DNA of 64,000 bases from Buchnera aphidicola (Melanaphis sacchari). Lineage in GTDB: Bacteria; Pseudomonadota; Gammaproteobacteria; Enterobacterales; Enterobacteriaceae. Below the pieces are notes generated by a model. That model was given only the letters and a program-made list of their open reading frames with translations. It did not search any database and had not been told where the DNA came from. Below are positions 61,116-64,000 of the stretch, one piece after another. Numbering within the stretch: position 1 is the first letter of the stretch; each line of letters begins with the position of its first letter. Position numbers and translations under genes: made by a program. The stretch covers positions 248,001-312,000 of the forward strand of contig NZ_CP029161.1 of assembly GCF_003096055.1 (NCBI RefSeq). Reading direction: 5' to 3'.

Positions 61116-62408
61116 TTAAGTGTTTTTAAATAATTCATCTTTGTTTAAAGCATCTTTGATTGCGTTAGTAAGTTTTTTTAATGCATCATTGTTAATGATA
61201 TAAGGAGGTACAATATAAATAATTTTTCTAAAGGGTCTTATCCAAACACCTTTTTTAACAAAAAATTTTTGTATCAATTTCATATTAACGTAATGAAAAC
61301 ATTCAACGACACCAATGGCTCCTAGAACACGAACATCTATTACTCTCGGATGTTTTATTAATGGTAGTAATTCAATACGTAGTTGCTTTTCAATATTAGA
61401 AATTTGTTGTTGCCATATGTTTTTTTCTAAGATTTTTATGTTAGCATTTGCTACTGCACATGCTAATGGATTACCCATGTAGGTAGGGCCGTGCATAAAA
61501 CAATTAGCTTTACTTTTACTAATCGTATCTGCAATTTTTCGTGTGGTCAAAGTAGCAGCCAACGTAATCATTCCTCCAGTCATGGCTTTTCCTAAACATA
61601 ATATATCAGGTATAACATTAGCGTGTTGAAAAGCAAAAAGCTTTCCAGTTCTTCCAAAACCTGTTGCAATTTCGTCAAAAACTAATGGAATGCAATAATA
61701 TTTACATAGTTTTTTTATTTCCTTTAAAAATTTAGGATGGTAAAATTTCATCCCCCCAACGCCTTGTACAATAGGCTCTAATATAACTCCAGCGATTTTA
61801 AAAGAATGTTTTTCTATTATCTTTTTAAAAGATATACTATCAGTAGGGTCCCAGCTATCATAAAAAGAAGAAACAGGTGCTTTAGCGAAGAAATTTTTTG
61901 GTAAGAAATGATTATATATTTTATGTATAGAATTTTCAGGATCTGAAATAGACATTGCAGAAAAGGTATCACCATGATATCCATTACGGATTGTTAAAAA
62001 TTTTGTTCGCGTTTGACCTAAAGATTCCCAATATTGAATTAACATTTTTATTGCAACTTCAATAGCTATTGATCCAGAATCAGAAAGAAAAACGCAATCT
62101 AATTTTTCTGGAGTTAATTTGACTAACTTTCTACACAATGCAATTGCTGCTGGATGAGTAATACCTCCAAACATAACATGGGACATTTTCCGAATTTGTT
62201 TTATTAAAGATTTATTTAATATAGGATGATTATAACCATGTATAGTAGACCACCATGAAGACATACCGTCTACTATTTTTTTTCCATTTTGAAGTTTTAA
62301 ATGAACACCTTTGGCCGAGATCACCGAATAACAAGGAAGAGGTTTGATTATAGATGAATAAGGATGCCAAATATGCTTATAATCAAACAATATATCAGAT
62401 TGATTCAT
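61116..62408 (-). CDS. bioA: Adenosylmethionine-8-amino-7-oxononanoate aminotransferase
   Basis: PLP enzyme that makes 7,8-diaminononanoate from KAPA using S-adenosylmethionine. N-terminal HIWHPYSS, GMSSWWSTIHGYNHP, the PLP Asp in VFDEIATGFGRTGKLFAF and the Lys in CLGKAMTGGMITLAATL are present. Length is 430 residues against 429. It is divergent from bioB, as in E. coli, but the 79-bp divergent region shows no recognisable BirA operator. Confidence 0.97.
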   Translation of the reverse strand: MNQSDILFDYKHIWHPYSSIIKPLPCYSVISAKGVHLKLQNGKKIVDGMSSWWSTIHGYNHPILNKSLIKQIRKMSHVMFGGITHPAAIALCRKLVKLTPEKLDCVFLSDSGSIAIEVAIKMLIQYWESLGQTRTKFLTIRNGYHGDTFSAMSISDPENSIHKIYNHFLPKNFFAKAPVSSFYDSWDPTDSISFKKIIEKHSFKIAGVILEPIVQGVGGMKFYHPKFLKEIKKLCKYYCIPLVFDEIATGFGRTGKLFAFQHANVIPDILCLGKAMTGGMITLAATLTTRKIADTISKSKANCFMHGPTYMGNPLACAVANANIKILEKNIWQQQISNIEKQLRIELLPLIKHPRVIDVRVLGAIGVVECFHYVNMKLIQKFFVKKGVWIRPFRKIIYIVPPYIINNDALKKLTNAIKDALNKDELFKNT

Positions 62409-62487
62409 TTATTATTTATATATAAAAATATTGAATAGCCTATTATAAACGTTTAATTAAAAAAATCATATTTTTTTGGAGGTCAAT

Positions 62488-63516
62488 ATGAAAAAATTAT
62501 GGACTTTGAAAAACACTAAAAAACTTTTTAACAAACCTTTTTTTGATCTTATGTTTGAAGCTCAGAAAAAACATCGTGAAAATTTTAATCCAAATAAAAT
62601 GCAAATCAGTACTTTACTGTCAATTAAAACTGGATCTTGTCCGGAAGATTGTAAATATTGCCCACAAAGTGCAAGGTATAAAACAAGCGTAAAAAAAGAA
62701 CCTTTATTAGAAATAAAACAAATTTTAAAAGCTGCAAAACAAGCTAAAAATTCAGGTTCAAATCGATTTTGCATGGGTGCTGCATGGAAAAATCCTAAAG
62801 AAAAAGACATGCCATATTTAGAAAAAATTATTTATGAAGTAAAAAAAATGGGGATGGAAACGTGCATGACTTTAGGTACTTTAAATAATTCTCAAGCGAA
62901 AAGATTATCTGATGCAGGGCTAGATTTTTATAATCATAATTTAGATACATCTGCTAATTTTTACAAAAGTATTATTACAACTAGAACATATGAAGAGCGT
63001 TTAAATACATTAAAAATCGTTCGCGATTCTGGTATGAAAGTATGTTCTGGGGGGATTATAGGATTAGGAGAAAATACCCAAGATCGAATGGAGTTATTAA
63101 TAGAATTATCTAACTTGCCTACTCCTCCTGAAAGCGTTCCTATAAATATGCTGGTAAAAACACCAGGTACACCTTTAGAAAATGCTCCAGATATAGATGA
63201 ATTTGATTTTATTCGTGTTATTGCAGCGACTCGAATTATGATCCCTAAAGCGTACATTAGATTATCTGCAGGTCGAGAAAATATGAATGAACAAATGCAA
63301 GCAATGTGTTTTATGGCTGGAGCTAATTCTATTTTTTATGGATGCAAATTACTGACTTCAAGTAATCCAAAAAAAGAAAATGATTTAAAACTTTTTAAAA
63401 AATTAAATTTATATTCTAATAATAAAGAAAATAAGTTTTTTAAAAACAATCAAAAAAATTTTTATTTAAAATCTAAAAAAATAAATAAAGAAAAATACTA
63501 TAACGCTGCTATTTAA
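62488..63516 (+). CDS. bioB: Biotin synthase
   Basis: Radical-SAM enzyme that inserts sulfur into dethiobiotin. The ATG at 62488 follows a GGAGG by 5 bases; a TTG four codons upstream overlaps that site and is unlikely. The cluster motif CPEDCKYC, [2Fe-2S] cysteines in RFCMGAAW and CMTLG, and [10 protein letters not shown] are intact, as are [11 protein letters not shown] and [28 protein letters not shown] (E. coli RLSAGREQMNEQ). Length is 342 residues against 346, with a Lys/Asn-rich tail ending YYNAAI. Confidence 0.97.
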   Translation: MKKLWTLKNTKKLFNKPFFDLMFEAQKKHRENFNPNKMQISTLLSIKTGSCPEDCKYCPQSARYKTSVKKEPLLEIKQILKAAKQAKNSGSNRFCMGAAWKNPKEKDMPYLEKIIYEVKKMGMETCMTLGTLNNSQAKRLSDAGLDFYNHNLDTSANFYKSIITTRTYEERLNTLKIVRDSGMKVCSGGIIGLGENTQDRMELLIELSNLPTPPESVPINMLVKTPGTPLENAPDIDEFDFIRVIAATRIMIPKAYIRLSAGRENMNEQMQAMCFMAGANSIFYGCKLLTSSNPKKENDLKLFKKLNLYSNNKENKFFKNNQKNFYLKSKKINKEKYYNAAI

Positions 63517-63545
63517 AACAAATAAAAAATATTTTTTTTGATTCG

Positions 63546-63615
63546 AGTAACCAACCATTATATTCTAGTATTAATAAAAATATAAAATACATAGAATAAA
63601 TTGGTTTGAGTTACT
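63546..63615 (+). terminator. Long imperfect hairpin between bioB and bioD
   Basis: The arms AGTAACCAACCATTATATTC (continuing through TAGTATT) and, about 13 bases later, the near-complement ending GGTTTGAGTTACT pair over some 26 positions with small bulges. The stem lies 30 bases after the bioB stop and 59 bases before the bioD ATG, and is followed by TAATTTTTTATTCTTT. It may attenuate or process the bioB-bioD transcript. Confidence 0.6.
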
Positions 63616-63673
63616 TAATTTTTTATTCTTTAAAATTTTTAAAAATTAAACTTTTATTAATAGTAAGTATATT

Positions 63674-64000
63674 ATGATAAAAAAATTTTTTGTTACTGGA
63701 ACTGATACTAATATCGGAAAAACAATTGTAAGTAGTATTTTATTAAAAAAAGCTAGCGAATTAGGTTATAAAACAGCTGGTTATAAACCTGTTTCTTCGG
63801 GAATGATAAAAAAAGAAAACGGTAGTTTTTTTAATCAAGACGTATTAATTTTAAGAAAAAATAGTTCTACTTTATTAAGTGATATAGAAATTAATCCAAT
63901 TTCTTTTATTGAAAATGCGCCACCTCATATATTAAGTATGTTACAAGAAAAAAAAATAGAAAAAAAATATTTATCTCTTTTTTTAAAAAAAATTACTGAA
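63674..64000 (+). CDS. bioD: Dethiobiotin synthetase (5' part, cut by window edge)
   Basis: ATP-dependent ring closure of diaminononanoate to dethiobiotin. The 109 visible codons start MIKKFFVTGTDTNIGKTIVS, with the P-loop GTDTNIGKT and the substrate-binding GYKPVSSGM. The ATG at 63674 lies 157 bases after bioB. The 3' part, including the dimer interface, is outside the window. Together with bioA and bioB it supplies the last steps of biotin synthesis; bioF, bioC and bioH are not visible here. Confidence 0.95.
   Translation, partial: MIKKFFVTGTDTNIGKTIVSSILLKKASELGYKTAGYKPVSSGMIKKENGSFFNQDVLILRKNSSTLLSDIEINPISFIENAPPHILSMLQEKKIEKKYLSLFLKKITE

Noticed and set aside
62409-62487. BirA-type bio operator in the bioA/bioB divergent region
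   Set aside because: The 79 bases contain only TTATAAACGTTTAA-like sequence; the paired GTAAACC/GGTTTAC half-sites of the enteric operator are absent.

Overview
The window is a strongly AT-rich, gene-dense chromosome segment of a reduced gammaproteobacterium. Protein content and gene order (rne-flgKJIHGFEDCB-flgAN-pyrC-murJ-ompA ... minCDE ... zwf-pykA ... aspS-infA-trxB-serS-serC-aroA-cmk-rpsA-ihfB-tpiA ... sucAB ... gapA-lolCDE-mfd-pgl-bioA-bioB-bioD) match Buchnera aphidicola, the obligate aphid endosymbiont. Almost every protein aligns end to end with its Escherichia coli counterpart. I see no phage, insertion sequence, CRISPR array or horizontally acquired island.

Region by region. 1-3.4 kb: divergent rluC (cut by the window edge) and rne. 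3.5-13.2 kb: the flagellar hook-basal-body cluster, flgB to flgK on the minus strand and flgA-flgN divergent. 13.2-17.2 kb: pyrC, murJ, ompA. 17.3-17.7 kb: tRNA-Ser, tRNA-Cys, tRNA-Leu. 17.7-24.5 kb: rsmC, minCDE, tsaB, a YoaE-type TerC/CBS membrane protein, htpX. 24.7-28 kb: divergent zwf and pykA. 28-29.3 kb: a decayed mepM (yebA) gene that has lost its reading frame but is still recognisable by translation of the minus strand. 29.3-34 kb: znuCB, aspS, infA, trxB. 34.3-41.7 kb: serS-serC-aroA-cmk-rpsA-ihfB-tpiA in a row. 41.7-49.6 kb: glpF, pfkA, gpmA, sucB, sucA and the Nif3-family ybgI on the minus strand. 49.6-53.7 kb: phrB, fldA, queF, gapA. 53.8-60 kb: lolCDE and a 5'-eroded mfd, divergent. 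60.1-64 kb: pgl, bioA, bioB and the start of bioD.

How it fits together. The metabolic genes give glycolysis (pfkA, tpiA, gapA, gpmA, pykA), entry to the pentose phosphate pathway (zwf, pgl), 2-oxoglutarate dehydrogenase (sucAB), and amino-acid or vitamin steps useful to the host (serC, aroA, bioABD). Septum placement (minCDE), lipoprotein release (lolCDE) and a flagellar rod-hook apparatus are kept. Regulators and accessory domains are pared away: no flgM between flgA and flgN, no hydrolase domain on FlgJ, no UvrB-like domains on Mfd, no C-terminal tail on GpmA, no mepM.

I found no previously undescribed multi-gene system. The most interesting items are the mepM relic, the Mfd truncation whose homology continues upstream of its first ATG, a GlpF channel lacking its selectivity-filter arginine, an RNase E that keeps a membrane-helix-like segment and the PNPase-binding-like C-terminus around a degenerate middle, a 33-bp perfect palindrome between flgH and flgI, and a 70-nt hairpin between bioB and bioD.
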